Assembly: GCA_009760855.2 (NCBI GenBank)
Contig: WPIO01000311.1
Span: 1 to 37,503 of the forward strand
Reading direction: 5' to 3'
Length of the DNA stretch: 37,503 nt
Origin: Cristatella mucedo
Taxonomy: Eukaryota; Bryozoa; Phylactolaemata; Cristatellidae
A program made the position numbers and the translations under genes. Below the pieces are notes generated by a model. It had not been told where the DNA came from, searched no databases, and was given only the letters and a program-made list of their open reading frames with translations. Shown here in pieces: positions 9,510 through 17,783 of this stretch. The number at the start of each line of letters is the position of its first letter. The first letter of the stretch is position 1.

Positions 9510-9911
9510 ATGGAAATTTACTGCTTGAAATGTAAGAAGCCAACAGATAGCATTCATGAGCAATACATCGAGATTGATAGTACAAAAGGTCTTAGAGGAA
9601 TGATTAAAGCAATTTGTGTGATTTGTGAAAGTAAAAAGTCAAAGTTTGTTAAGCTTAGATCTACTGGAGCTGGAGTTCTAGCTCATGGTAAAAAGTTAGG
9701 AACTGGAGTTTTGTCTCATGGTAAAAAGTTAGGTGCGAGTGTAGCGAGCGGAGTTCTAGCCCATGGGAAAAAGTTAGGTGCGAGTGTAGCGAGCGGAGTT
9801 CTAGCCCATGGTAAAAAGTTAGGCGGTGAAATGAGTAAAGAACAAATACTTTCTGAACTAAGAAAAACTATCAACAGTTTAAAAAAAAGTAAAAAGTACA
9901 CCACTAACTGA
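9510..9911 (+). CDS. Zinc-ribbon protein with GVLAHGKKLG repeats
   Basis: 133 residues. The first 45 make a zinc ribbon: YCLKCKKPT, then CVICESKKSKFVK, the CxxC...CxxC type often found in small Polinton proteins upstream of a protease or PLA2 domain. Then come four copies of G-V-L-(A/S)-H-G-K-K-L-G, the last three linked by TG-type or ASVAS spacers, and a helical basic tail. The repeat looks like a recent minisatellite. The frame ends at 9911, inside the open frame of the protease in the next register, so the two may once have been one polyprotein (see the protease entry). Role unknown; binding of DNA or of the protease cofactor are guesses. Confidence 0.6.
   Translation: MEIYCLKCKKPTDSIHEQYIEIDSTKGLRGMIKAICVICESKKSKFVKLRSTGAGVLAHGKKLGTGVLSHGKKLGASVASGVLAHGKKLGASVASGVLAHGKKLGGEMSKEQILSELRKTINSLKKSKKYTTN
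9672..9823 (+). repeat. Coding minisatellite in the zinc-ribbon gene
   Basis: Four units with core GGAGTTCTAGCYCATGG and AAAAAGTTAGG. The last two units and their spacers (period 45 bp) are almost identical, so the latest duplication is young. The period is a multiple of three, and the reading frame is kept. Confidence 0.8.
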
Positions 9912-10269
9912 TCTCGAAATAAATAACTATGTGAAAGAATTAGATATAAAAAATTTCAGATGTGTATTTGCAAGAGATGAATTAATTTCTCCAGAACAGA
10001 ATGAGTGTCTTGTTTGCAATACTGGAAAATCAGATCTAGCAATATATCACTGGGTAGCTCTTAAAAAAATAGGCGATCAATGTTTTTATTTTGATTCGTT
10101 CGGTGCTCCTCCAATGCCAGAAGTGATTAATTATTTTGCTGTTACACCGAGTTTTCAGACTTTTCAACTGCAAACGTTTAATCAAACGGATTGTGGAATG
10201 AGGTGCTTAATCTTCCTTAAATTAATGGAATTTGTCGATTTTGGTACAGTCATGCAATTATTAACTTGA
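9883..10269 (+). CDS. Adenain-like cysteine protease
   Basis: Open frame from 9883; a GTG at 9931 is the first plausible in-frame start, and no ATG lies near. The catalytic residues of the adenovirus-protease family are in place: His in IYHWVALKK, Asp in FYFDSFGAPP and Cys in QTDCGMRCL, with the usual early segment NFRCVFARDEL. It would cut capsid precursors at (M/I/L)xGG-x or similar sites; a candidate site, ISGG-K, is in the pVI-like protein. The family-like N-terminus continues upstream of the GTG into the overlap with the zinc-ribbon frame (9883-9911), one base out of register. So this is either a fused gene broken by a one-base change at the A-rich tract near 9881-9895, or a frameshift-expressed fusion. 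Confidence 0.82.
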   Translation, partial: KKVKSTPLTDLEINNYVKELDIKNFRCVFARDELISPEQNECLVCNTGKSDLAIYHWVALKKIGDQCFYFDSFGAPPMPEVINYFAVTPSFQTFQLQTFNQTDCGMRCLIFLKLMEFVDFGTVMQLLT

Positions 10270-10297
10270 ATTAAACAAAATATTTCCACTATATAGA

Positions 10298-10769
10298 ATG
10301 GAAAATCGTCCTCCAAAATTCTGCAGTTGTTATTCCTAAAGGAAAGCCTGCGCACGTTCATGTTGAAGAGAAAATTTCAAAAGATTCAAATCCTTATCTT
10401 AGTGCGTGGATGTATATAACAGAAGAATCACTTCCTTATATTCAAAACATTGTAGATAGATCGAGTGAACAATTAGATTTCAAAGCATTTGATGCTAGTA
10501 CAAGGTCAACAATTGGAATTAGATTTGATTTTGGAAAGAAACCTAGTATTATGTTTGATGAGAATAATAAACAAATTAAAGTATCTAGTCCAGCAGACGT
10601 AATTAAAAAATTAGGAAATGATTTTTGTATCACTGGAATCCTTGATGGTAGTTATGTTTCAAAAGAATATTATAATAATGAAGAAAGATTAAATATTAGA
10701 TTAAATATTGACCAAGTGAAAGTTTATAGTTCACCAAAGAGATCAATGTTCAATCCAGCAGAGTTTTAA
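10298..10769 (+). pseudogene. Possible OB-fold ssDNA-binding-type protein, early frameshift
   Basis: The ATG at 10298 follows CTATATAGA, but its frame stops after 13 codons. From about 10,320 another frame is open to 10,769 and gives about 150 residues. It is a beta-rich, basic protein with VVIPKGKPAHVHVEEK near the start and, towards the end, CITGILDGSYVSKE followed by IRLNIDQVKVY, a pattern of strands I associate with OB-fold single-strand-binding proteins of DNA viruses. No profile supports this here, so treat it as a hypothesis. A one-base change within the first 12 codons explains the break. A start at an in-frame codon downstream cannot be excluded. Confidence 0.45.
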
Positions 10770-10795
10770 AAAGTTAATTTTTAGGTTAAATTTTT

Positions 10796-11773
10796 TTAGA
10801 CCTTTTTCCGAGCTATATCAAGCATCCTATCTACGATTCCACGAGCATAGTTTTTTATCTTATTCAGACTAGCAGGATTACTTACTACTAGCAGGATTAC
10901 TTACTACTAGCAGGATTACTTACTACTAGCAGGATTACTTACTACTAGCAGGATTACTTACTACTAGCAGGATTACTTACTACTAGCAGGATTACTTACT
11001 ACTAGCAGGATTACTTACTACTAGCAGGATTACTTACTACTAGCAGGATTACTTACTACTAGCAGGATTACTTACTACTAGCAGGATTACTTACTTTATC
11101 TTTGAGAAAATCAGTAGCAAATGAATCGTTTAATCCACCAGCAATGCCTAAACCTAATTTGCTTTTTGCTGCCATGACGGCTGCAACCGTTTTAGCATCT
11201 TCACGTACATAATTTGGTTGACGAGGATCTAGCGCAATTGTAGCAGCAGATTCAGCTAATACCAAGTCTGACAAGTTTCTTATTTCTGTTCTTTTAGGTT
11301 CAGGCATAGATGAAGTTTCAGTGTATAAACTATCGTGGACCAAAGCACCTCGATCTAGATCATTCACGCCTACATAAGATTCATTCATCCTTTGAGTAAA
11401 TTTGGTTCCCGGCCCGGCATATGAATAACGACCAGTATTGTTAAAAATTCCACCTGGAACAAATTCCGATTTTACTCCTGAAGGGAGTTTCATATGCATT
11501 TCACGATTCCCAGTAAGTTTGTTTATGAAATCCACTATGCCTGAGCCGAGTCGTCTATTACGTTTCAGCTGTTTTAGAGAAAGATTTAATTGTATGCCAA
11601 TATTTTTTTGACTTACACTTTTCAATTCTAGCAAGTTGCGTTTTTGTTACAAATAGAGAAATAGAACCTGATAGATCTTCTTTTTTTAGTCTGATTGAAA
11701 TAGGTTTATCAGATTTATGTATTAAGTTTACTTGATGGTCTGACAGGTTTAGCTTTGTCTCATGATATTCCAT
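10796..11773 (-). pseudogene. Phospholipase A2-like (parvovirus VP1u type) protein, frameshift and repeat expansion
   Basis: From the ATG at 11773 (after ATTATAGA) a 71-codon frame has the lysine-rich module with LNLSDHQVNL and KTQLAR, common at the N-terminus of such virion proteins. A shift at the A-run near 11,603-11,612 leads to the frame with the phospholipase signature: YAGPGT (calcium loop) and, after NDLDRGAL, VHDSLY with the catalytic His-Asp pair. These enzymes open the endosomal membrane during entry. The C-terminus is cut by a 19-bp tandem repeat: the frame stops at 11,068, and beyond the repeat the former tail (a basic helix) can be read to a TAA at 10,796-10,798. So there are at least two lesions. 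Confidence 0.78.
10868..11095 (-). repeat. 12 x 19-bp tandem repeat inside the PLA2 gene
   Basis: Exactly 228 bp made of twelve near-perfect copies of ACTAGCAGGATTACTTACT. Nineteen is not a multiple of three. In the coding direction the junction of two units reads AGT AAG TAA, so any array of two or more units ends the protein within the first copies; only a single unit lets translation continue into the former C-terminus. The copies show no spacers, which excludes a CRISPR array. Confidence 0.95.
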
Positions 11774-11827
11774 TCTATAATAAATTAAATTTTATTTAAA
11801 GGCAAATAAAACTATTATATATGAAAA

Positions 11828-12385
11828 ATGAATCAAGATGAAATTGCTGCATTACGTGAGCGAGTTATGGAACTTTTGGATTATAATCCAGATACTGGTA
11901 AATTCACACATAAAACATCTCGTGGTGGAGTAACTATTGGAAATGAAGCGGGAGTAATAAATAATATGGGATATCGAGTTATTCGTATTGATAGAAAATT
12001 ATATCTTTCTCATAGATTAGCATATCTAATAGTAACTGGTAAATTTCCTCTTCATGAGCTGGATCATAAAGGTAACAATAGACAAAATAATTGTTTTAAT
12101 AATTTACGTGAAGCTAGTCATTGTGAAAACCAAAGAAATAAAGGAAAGCAAAGAAATAACACAAGTGGATTAGTAGGTGTGAGCTGGCATAAAACAAAAA
12201 ATAAATGGAGAGCATTCATAAAAATAGATAACCAATTTTATCATTTAGGTTTATTCAAAGACCCCATTGATGCAGCTGTAGCAAGAGATATGGCATCAAT
12301 ACGTTTGCACCTACTATTTTCAAAACTAAATTTTACTTATACACTTACAGAAGATAATAAATTAGTTCGCCACACAGACTTTTAA
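11828..12385 (+). CDS. Free-standing HNH endonuclease with AP2 DNA-binding domain
   Basis: Intact frame of 185 residues. Residues 60-105 show the HNH_3 pattern: SHRLAYLIVTG, then ELDHKGNNRQNN, then NNLREAS. Residues 118-165 show an AP2/ERF-like DNA-binding domain: TSGLVGVSWHKTKNKW, then FYHLGLFKDPIDAA. This pairing is typical of mobile endonucleases of phages and some giant viruses, which cut a rival allele and spread by repair. It lies between the PLA2 gene and a membrane-active protein gene and ends 4 bases inside the latter. Base use is as AT-rich as the neighbours. It is among the few intact genes. A role as a resolvase or a host-acquired regulator is less likely. Confidence 0.82.
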   Translation: MNQDEIAALRERVMELLDYNPDTGKFTHKTSRGGVTIGNEAGVINNMGYRVIRIDRKLYLSHRLAYLIVTGKFPLHELDHKGNNRQNNCFNNLREASHCENQRNKGKQRNNTSGLVGVSWHKTKNKWRAFIKIDNQFYHLGLFKDPIDAAVARDMASIRLHLLFSKLNFTYTLTEDNKLVRHTDF

Positions 12386-13461
12386 TTTCGACATCTTAAT
12401 TTAAGCTGATCACGTAATTTTATCATTTCGTTATATATTTGCTCCTGGGTTGCTCCTCTAGAATATAGATTAGCTAGTAACATTGCGCTCTCTGCCTGAT
12501 AATTGCAAGTCTTTTTCCCTCCAATCGTACTACTTTCTACTTTTTTTATGTCTTCTTTTAATTTATCTGAATAACTAACTCCTGATACCTCTACTAACTG
12601 CTTTCCAGTTTTCAAATAATCTAATCTGTTTTTCACCTCTGAGTTTTGCACTTTGTCACTCAAATCAATATCAATGTTTTTATCAAGTAATTCTATCATA
12701 TTTTTTATATCTGTAATTGCATTCTTTAGTCTTTCACTTTGTAAACTCAAAGCACTCATTCGTTCTTCATGCGTATCCATTTTTGGAGCTTTTGCAGTAT
12801 ACATCGTTGAGTCAATAATCTTCTTAATCAATCCTGCTACAGTTACAGCTATGGAAACTCCCAAGCCAACTGCGCCAATAATTGAAGCTATACTTGCTAT
12901 AATAGCTGGAATTGCAGGCAAAAATCCTCCTAATCTTACTTCAAGAAAATTCTTACTTCAAGCTTTCGTATCCAATTGTGAAGCATCCCAACTCACTTCC
13001 TCTTCGAATGTCTCTGAAAGAAATCTACTAGGATCTAAGTGCCAATCAGATTTAGCTTTTTCTGCTTCTAGCAAAATCTCGTTTATGTTATAGCCAACCT
13101 CTAAGGATGCTACCATTTTTGACAGGCCTTCTTTTTTATCTGCAATTGTTTTCCAAAAGACATTGCCATATTTTCCTGAAGCAATATTATCTGCAATCTC
13201 TTTTATGAATGAACCAAGATCTACAATTCCTGTTATTCCTGATAGAAATCCGCCAAGCGCTTTTGTAGCAGTTCCAATAACTTTGAATGACTGCAAAACT
13301 TTTGGTACAATTGTTGCAATCCTATTTGAGGCTCTCAGACTTAGCTTTAATGCAATCTTTGGAGCTACTTTTATTATTGCTTTTGAACCTAGATCAGTTG
13401 CAGTTGTTGTTCCTGATAATACTTCTTTAGTTGTATCTAAGCCAGATTTTATTTTTTCCAT
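12382..13461 (-). pseudogene. Membrane-active virion-type protein, in-frame stop
   Basis: One frame of 360 codons from the ATG at 13,461 to 12,382 with a single TGA at 12,958-12,960. The first half has a run of basic helices and a Gly-rich hydrophobic stretch (ALGGFLSGITGIVDLG). The part after the stop starts with RLGGFLP, followed by a long hydrophobic Ala/Ile/Gly segment of about 35 residues and then a coiled coil. The short phrase GGFLP before a hydrophobic segment recalls processed minor virion proteins. Family not recognised. Its ATG lies only 10 bp from that of fibre B on the other strand. Two separate proteins are possible, but the second half has no ATG near its beginning. Confidence 0.58.
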
Positions 13462-13471
13462 ATATTTAAGA
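13462..13471. promoter_or_regulatory. Divergent start-to-start promoter
   Basis: Ten bases separate the two start codons; with them the region reads CATATATTTAAGAATG. It is the second case of divergent genes with almost no intergenic DNA. Confidence 0.5.
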
Positions 13472-14326
13472 ATGGGTAATATTAGTAAGATTAATGGTCA
13501 TATTTTTAGCGACCTTGATGCTAATAGAAATGGTATTACAAATCTTGGTTTTCCAGTAAATGCTGGAGATGCAATAAGATTAGATTATGCCCTCAATTCA
13601 AACTTTTTTAATACTTTAGCAACTAATGTTTCAGGAGAAATAGCTTCTGTTTCTAACTTATCTGACTTACTTCCAAAGAATATTGCAAAAATGTTTTCTC
13701 AGCTGAACTGTAAAAATGTTACTGGTATATCTGGAAGATCTTCTGACGGAACTGTCTATCAAGATTCTAGACCTTACAAAGTAATAAACTATGGTTTACT
13801 AAAAAGTATGTCTCAAGTTTTCAATGGCAACTCTAATAGTACTCTTGATCTGGGGTCAAACAGAATTATATCTTTGAAAAATTCAGATGTAACAAAGCAA
13901 TCTGTTGATTCTTATAAGTGCTCTACTTTATACTTAAGACTTACTGGTTTTACAAATGATTCAATTATTGTTCCATTAAACATATTTAATATTGATGTAA
14001 ATGGAACAGGAACAGAAAGTTCTACATTAAAAACAACTCCTGCAGATATTGCAGTTTTTAATCAACAAGGTCAAGTTGTAGGCTATGCAACACCTTATAA
14101 AACTTTTGTTGCTGGTCCAGTAGCAAACTTTCAAACAGTATCCAATATTCTATGGTGTTCTAACACTACTGGAACATTTTTAGAGTTAACTAGTGACAAC
14201 ACTTATGGTGTATCTGGTACTCTTCTTTTAGTTGTAAATATTGATGGAACCTGCACATATATGATAGATAATTTAAGAGTTGCAAGTAATATTACATATA
14301 TTGATTTTATTATTACTATTGTATAG
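13472..14326 (+). CDS. Fibre-like protein B
   Basis: Intact, 284 residues. The N-terminus (HIFSDLDANRNGITNLGF, then PVNAGDAI) is one fibre repeat and closely resembles that of fibre A on the other strand; a second, weaker repeat lies near residue 130 (STLDLGSNRIISLKNSDV). The last 100 residues are beta-rich and end in a strand, as expected for a trimeric head that binds a receptor. Likely a penton spike. It is the first of four linked fibre-like genes; its stop codon overlaps the TATAGA motif of the next gene. Confidence 0.7.
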   Translation: MGNISKINGHIFSDLDANRNGITNLGFPVNAGDAIRLDYALNSNFFNTLATNVSGEIASVSNLSDLLPKNIAKMFSQLNCKNVTGISGRSSDGTVYQDSRPYKVINYGLLKSMSQVFNGNSNSTLDLGSNRIISLKNSDVTKQSVDSYKCSTLYLRLTGFTNDSIIVPLNIFNIDVNGTGTESSTLKTTPADIAVFNQQGQVVGYATPYKTFVAGPVANFQTVSNILWCSNTTGTFLELTSDNTYGVSGTLLLVVNIDGTCTYMIDNLRVASNITYIDFIITIV

Positions 14327-14327
14327 A

Positions 14328-14750
14328 ATGTCGCTTGGATATCGTAGAAAAGGATCTAGCCAAAAAAAGTACATTCGTAAAGCTGGAGATATTATGAATG
14401 GGTCTTTAAATATGAATCAAAATCTAATAAAAAATCTTGGAGACCCTGTTGATTCTACAGATGCTGTAAACAGAAAGTATATAGATACAAACTTTGTAAC
14501 AAAAGTATCTAGAGGTACTACTGCTGATGGAGATCTTGATATGAATAATCATAGAGTGATAGATCTTGATAATCCTGCTAATCCAAGTGATGCTGCTACA
14601 AAAGATTATGTAGATACTAAAATATCAAAAGATGGCGGATATGTTAATGGAAGTTTGATGGTAACTGGAACATTAAGTATTATTAATCCAGTAACGCCAT
14701 TACGTGATATTAATGTTGCAACTGTTGATATATGGATGAACATTTTGTAA
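14328..14750 (+). CDS. Fibre-like protein C
   Basis: 140 residues from the ATG at 14,328, which follows TGTATAGA. Three tail-fibre-type repeats can be seen: GDIMNGSLNMNQN with PVDSTDAVNRKYI, DGDLDMNNHRVIDLDN with DAATKDYVDTK, and NGSLMVTGTLSI. The head is very short, which suggests either a shaft-only protein or that the frame once went on. Its end overlaps the start of the next gene by 19 bases in another register, so a one-base change could have split a longer fibre. Confidence 0.65.
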   Translation: MSLGYRRKGSSQKKYIRKAGDIMNGSLNMNQNLIKNLGDPVDSTDAVNRKYIDTNFVTKVSRGTTADGDLDMNNHRVIDLDNPANPSDAATKDYVDTKISKDGGYVNGSLMVTGTLSIINPVTPLRDINVATVDIWMNIL

Positions 14751-15201
14751 AATATAATAATCAAATATTGAACGGACCTTTAAATATGAATAATAATCCA
14801 ATTATTATACAAGAAGATCCTGTAAATTCGAATGATGGAGTAAATCTTGGCTATCTACGGAAAATAAGTGGAAATGTTACAGCTGTAAATTTAAAGGAAT
14901 AATGGATAGCTCACTAAATACACAAATATATTGCAGAACAATTAGTGGTAGATGGAATGCTAGCATTAACAACATTGCAATTCAAAGAGGTTTATTTGTT
15001 ATTGGAGTGATATATGAAGTTTCTGGAATAAGAAAAGTACTTATGCCTCAACCATCAACATTAACAGCACAGGCTGATCAACTGTATGGTAGCTATATGT
15101 TAGATGATAGTAAAAAAATAGTTGCTAGTTCTACTTTTATATCTGGATCAAGTTTGTTAGATAGAGAAATAAATGTTACTGTTTATATAGCAATAGCATA
15201 A
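14732..15201 (+). pseudogene. Fibre-like protein D, split by a frameshift
   Basis: The ATG at 14,732 opens 56 codons with one clear repeat (NGPLNMNNNPII, then DPVNSNDGVNLGYL). The TAA at 14,900-14,902 overlaps an ATG at 14,902 in the next register, which opens a 99-residue beta-rich domain ending in REINVTVYIAIA, similar in kind to the heads of fibres B and E. I read it as shaft plus head of one protein, separated by a small indel; a translationally coupled pair (TAATG) is the alternative. Confidence 0.55.
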
Positions 15202-16190
15202 TGCTAAGCAGAAAAGATTTACAAATGATTGGAACATTGGATATGTCTACAAATTGAATAGTAAATCTTGGAAGTAATGTAGATCCTTTAGAAGCTGTTG
15301 GAAAATCATTTGCTGATAACAACTATGTAAGAAAAGATTCAGACCAAGTAATAAGAGGAAACATATCCGCAAACTCAAAAAAATATGTTAATGTACTAGC
15401 TCCGATAAAAGATAATGATATTGCAACAAAAGAGTACGTTGATACTAAGACAGATTTCGAAGTAAATGGTAATTTAGCAGTTAATGAACTAATAGTTGTA
15501 GGTCAAATAAATAATGGTAAAAAATTAGTTGATGTTTTTAATATATATCTAGCAAATGAGGATATTTATAGATATTTTCGTGGTAGCCCTCCACAAATTA
15601 ATGCAGGTTCTTTGAGTTTCAGTAAGATAGAAAATCTGTCAGGTTTTAATAGTGATCTAGATTACAATAGAGACTATTACTTAGCTAGAATATCTGATAT
15701 AAGAAAAATACCAATATATTACTCAAAATTAAAATTGAGAATAAAAGATCTTCATGATATGGATACTGAAAGTCCTTTTATGCCTTTAACAATTTTTGGA
15801 GAAAGTTATTCATTCTTAAGTGTTACAGCGAAACAAATAACTGCAAAATCGATTATATTTAAGGATGTGAATATGACTAGAGTAAAATATTTTGATGTTA
15901 AAATGGAATTAAATTTAAATATTGGTAATGTAGGAAGTTTTATAGTTAGAGATTATTATCACAAAATCTACTCACCAAATTTCTTTGTTTCTAATTTTCT
16001 TAATATCACTTATTACGGAGTTGAAAATAATTATATGTTATTATCAAGTGATTATATAACACAGTTCGATGTTTATCCTAATAATATTTTCATAACTATA
16101 AACTTTCCTGTTTTAAATTATAGTAATATGATTACTCCAAGTGCTTCAGATATTATTGAAATTACTTTAGCTGATGCTGTTATAAGTTAA
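15201..16190 (+). pseudogene. Fibre-like protein E, in-frame stop
   Basis: The ATG at 15,201 shares a base with the stop of fibre D. The 330-codon frame has one TGA at 15,255-15,257 (codon 19). The repeats are DLQMIGTLDMSTN, IRGNISANSKKYVNVLAP with DNDIATKEYVDTK, and a weaker third copy. A large beta-rich C-terminal domain of about 190 residues follows. An internal TTG at 15,612 could only start the head without a shaft. Part of the fibre cluster. Confidence 0.65.
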
Positions 16191-16200
16191 AATTTCCAAT

Positions 16201-16554
16201 CTAGGCTTTCTTTAATAAACTCTGTTGGTATACTATATTTTTTCCTGTTAATTTTTTTGTTGACTCTATTTTTTTAGAGTATGCATCTGATTTAAGACTA
16301 TTTATTTTATCTATTTTCAAATCTTTAAGAAACTCTGAAAAGATTGATCCATCTCTAACTTTTGTAAATACATATGCAATTTCTTTTTCTGAATGATTTA
16401 CTCTTAAAGCTTTTTACTCTAAAACTAATTTTAATGCTTCTAATAATGTACTCCTAATATCTTCAATTCTTCCCATGGGATATGAGCAAATTTTTATAGT
16501 CTGTTGAGCTTGTGCAACTGTTAGACAATCTTTAATTCTAGTTTCTACATTCAT
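16201..16554 (-). pseudogene. Small unknown helical protein, in-frame stop
   Basis: The ATG at 16,554 follows TATATAGAA. The frame has 118 codons to a TAG at 16,201-16,203 with a TAA at 16,414-16,416 (codon 47). The product is helical and Lys-rich, with no recognised domain. The strong start motif and the otherwise open frame support a former gene. Confidence 0.5.
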
Positions 16555-16573
16555 TTCTATATAAATAAATTAT

Positions 16574-17104
16574 TTACAATGCGGTTGTTGGAATTGTATC
16601 AGAAACAGGGACATTCGGATCTGCAACAACCTCTGCTGGGGTGACTAGAGCAGCAAGTGTTGCCTTTTGTCTGGCACTAGTTCCATCAGAGATGTCAGGT
16701 AAAATTGCATAGCATTCATCCTTAACAATTCCAGAGATATCTGGCTTCATTCCTGAAACACCTGAGATGACAGTTGAAAGTGTTGGTAACTGACTAGCAA
16801 TCCATGTTGTATGACTAGAGATTTCTCCAGGTGTATCAAGAAGAGTATCAACTGTCGATCTAACTGTTGCTTCAAGATCGCTTGTTATACTTGCCATTCC
16901 AGAATTGTTTACCTTTTGTGCTTCAATGTCACACTCATCAATATAAAACTTTTTTACAGATGTATCTGTCATAATTGATATAACTGAGTCGAGTTTTTGT
17001 TGATCGTAAGCAGTCATTCTAGACTTTACAAGGTAGTCAACATATGCTTTAAGCAGAGTTGCAGATGTAGCGAGATTGGCATCAGTTACTTCAGTTGTCG
17101 ACAT
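16574..17104 (-). CDS. Unknown Thr/Ser-rich helical protein
   Basis: Intact, 176 residues. The ATG at 17,104 follows TAGTATAGGAA. It begins with STTEVTDANLATSATLLK, has several amphipathic helices, three Cys residues at most, and a Pro/Thr-rich tail (VPVSDTIPTTAL). No membrane segment or known motif is seen. It lies downstream of other small minus-strand genes beside the polymerase, which in Polintons often encode accessory proteins. Its preservation next to broken genes may be chance. Confidence 0.6.
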   Translation of the reverse strand: MSTTEVTDANLATSATLLKAYVDYLVKSRMTAYDQQKLDSVISIMTDTSVKKFYIDECDIEAQKVNNSGMASITSDLEATVRSTVDTLLDTPGEISSHTTWIASQLPTLSTVISGVSGMKPDISGIVKDECYAILPDISDGTSARQKATLAALVTPAEVVADPNVPVSDTIPTTAL

Positions 17105-17133
17105 TTCCTATACTATTATAAAAAAATACAAAA

Positions 17134-17409
17134 TTAATTAATCTGGACACCCTGTTTAGTTTTTGGAGTTTTTGATTTCTTTTCTGCCTCTGTCTACATT
17201 TCATTTATTTTACTTCTACATTCCATTAGTTTATCACAAGTATCACAAATCTCAATAAGAACGGTAGTGTACGAGCTATCCAAGTCTGGAATAACTTTAT
17301 CAAGTGAATTCTTGACAATTCTCTAATCTACTCTCTTTAACTTTTGTAGACAAATTTTAAGAGCCATGTCTCTTGATTGTTCGCAACTCAAAATTCTAGA
17401 AACATCCAT
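17134..17409 (-). pseudogene. Small unknown Cys-containing protein, two in-frame stops
   Basis: The ATG at 17,409 follows TTTATATAAA. The frame continues 92 codons to a TAA at 17,134-17,136, with TAG at 17,323-17,325 and 17,194-17,196. Residues include CEQSRDMALKICLQK near the start and EICDTCDKLMEC further on, a possible metal site. Family unknown. Confidence 0.45.
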
Positions 17410-17428
17410 TTTATATAAATATAATTTT

Positions 17429-17578
17429 TTATAGTTCATCTTCTTCATTTGCGTAATTGTATTCAGTTTCATCTTCACTTTCATATTCACTTTCGTATTC
17501 ACTCTCATATTCTGATTCTTCTGGATTGTAATCAGGATCATCTCTGTCACACTCTTCATATTCAGATTCATTTTCCAT
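17429..17578 (-). CDS. Small acidic repeat protein
   Basis: 49 residues, from the ATG at 17,578 (after ATTATAGAA) to a TAA at 17,429. It is extremely acidic and tyrosine-rich with a short period: ESEYESEYESEYESEDE. It could act as a disordered acidic partner of a basic virion or DNA-binding protein. The start motif and the position between two similar small genes support it. A longer open stretch in another register at the same place is a shadow frame. Confidence 0.55.
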   Translation of the reverse strand: MENESEYEECDRDDPDYNPEESEYESEYESEYESEDETEYNYANEEDEL

Positions 17579-17602
17579 TTCTATAATAATGAATTTTATT
17601 TA

Positions 17603-17770
17603 TTAATATAAATTTATTCCTGCCATCTCAAAAATTAACTCTTCTTCTGCTCTGTCATATTCCATTTCTATTTGTAATTCATATAACTCTTTTTTTGTTT
17701 CTCGAATATCATGTTCGACTTTTATTTTTGCTTCAGGATCATCAATTTTTTCACTCTTTCGCTTTGGCAT
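17603..17770 (-). CDS. Small charged protein
   Basis: 55 residues, from the ATG at 17,770 to a TAA at 17,603. A basic N-terminus (MPKRKSEK) could be a nuclear signal; the rest is a charged helix with heptad-like spacing (ELYELQIEMEYDRAEEEL). It starts 13 bp after the polymerase stop. No family recognised. Confidence 0.5.
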   Translation of the reverse strand: MPKRKSEKIDDPEAKIKVEHDIRETKKELYELQIEMEYDRAEEELIFEMAGINLY

Positions 17771-17783
17771 ATTTATTAGTAGT

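Noticed and set aside
10868-11095. CRISPR-like array
   Set aside because: The 19-bp units touch each other; there are no spacers, and the host is an animal.
13163-13471. N-terminal extension of fibre B upstream of 13,472
   Set aside because: The open stretch is antisense to the membrane-active protein gene; the start motif and similarity to fibre A fix the start at 13,472.
17429-17571. Met/Lys/Asn-rich frame across the acidic protein gene
   Set aside because: It is an out-of-register reading of the acidic Glu-Ser-Tyr repeat and of the next gene; it has low complexity and no start motif of its own.
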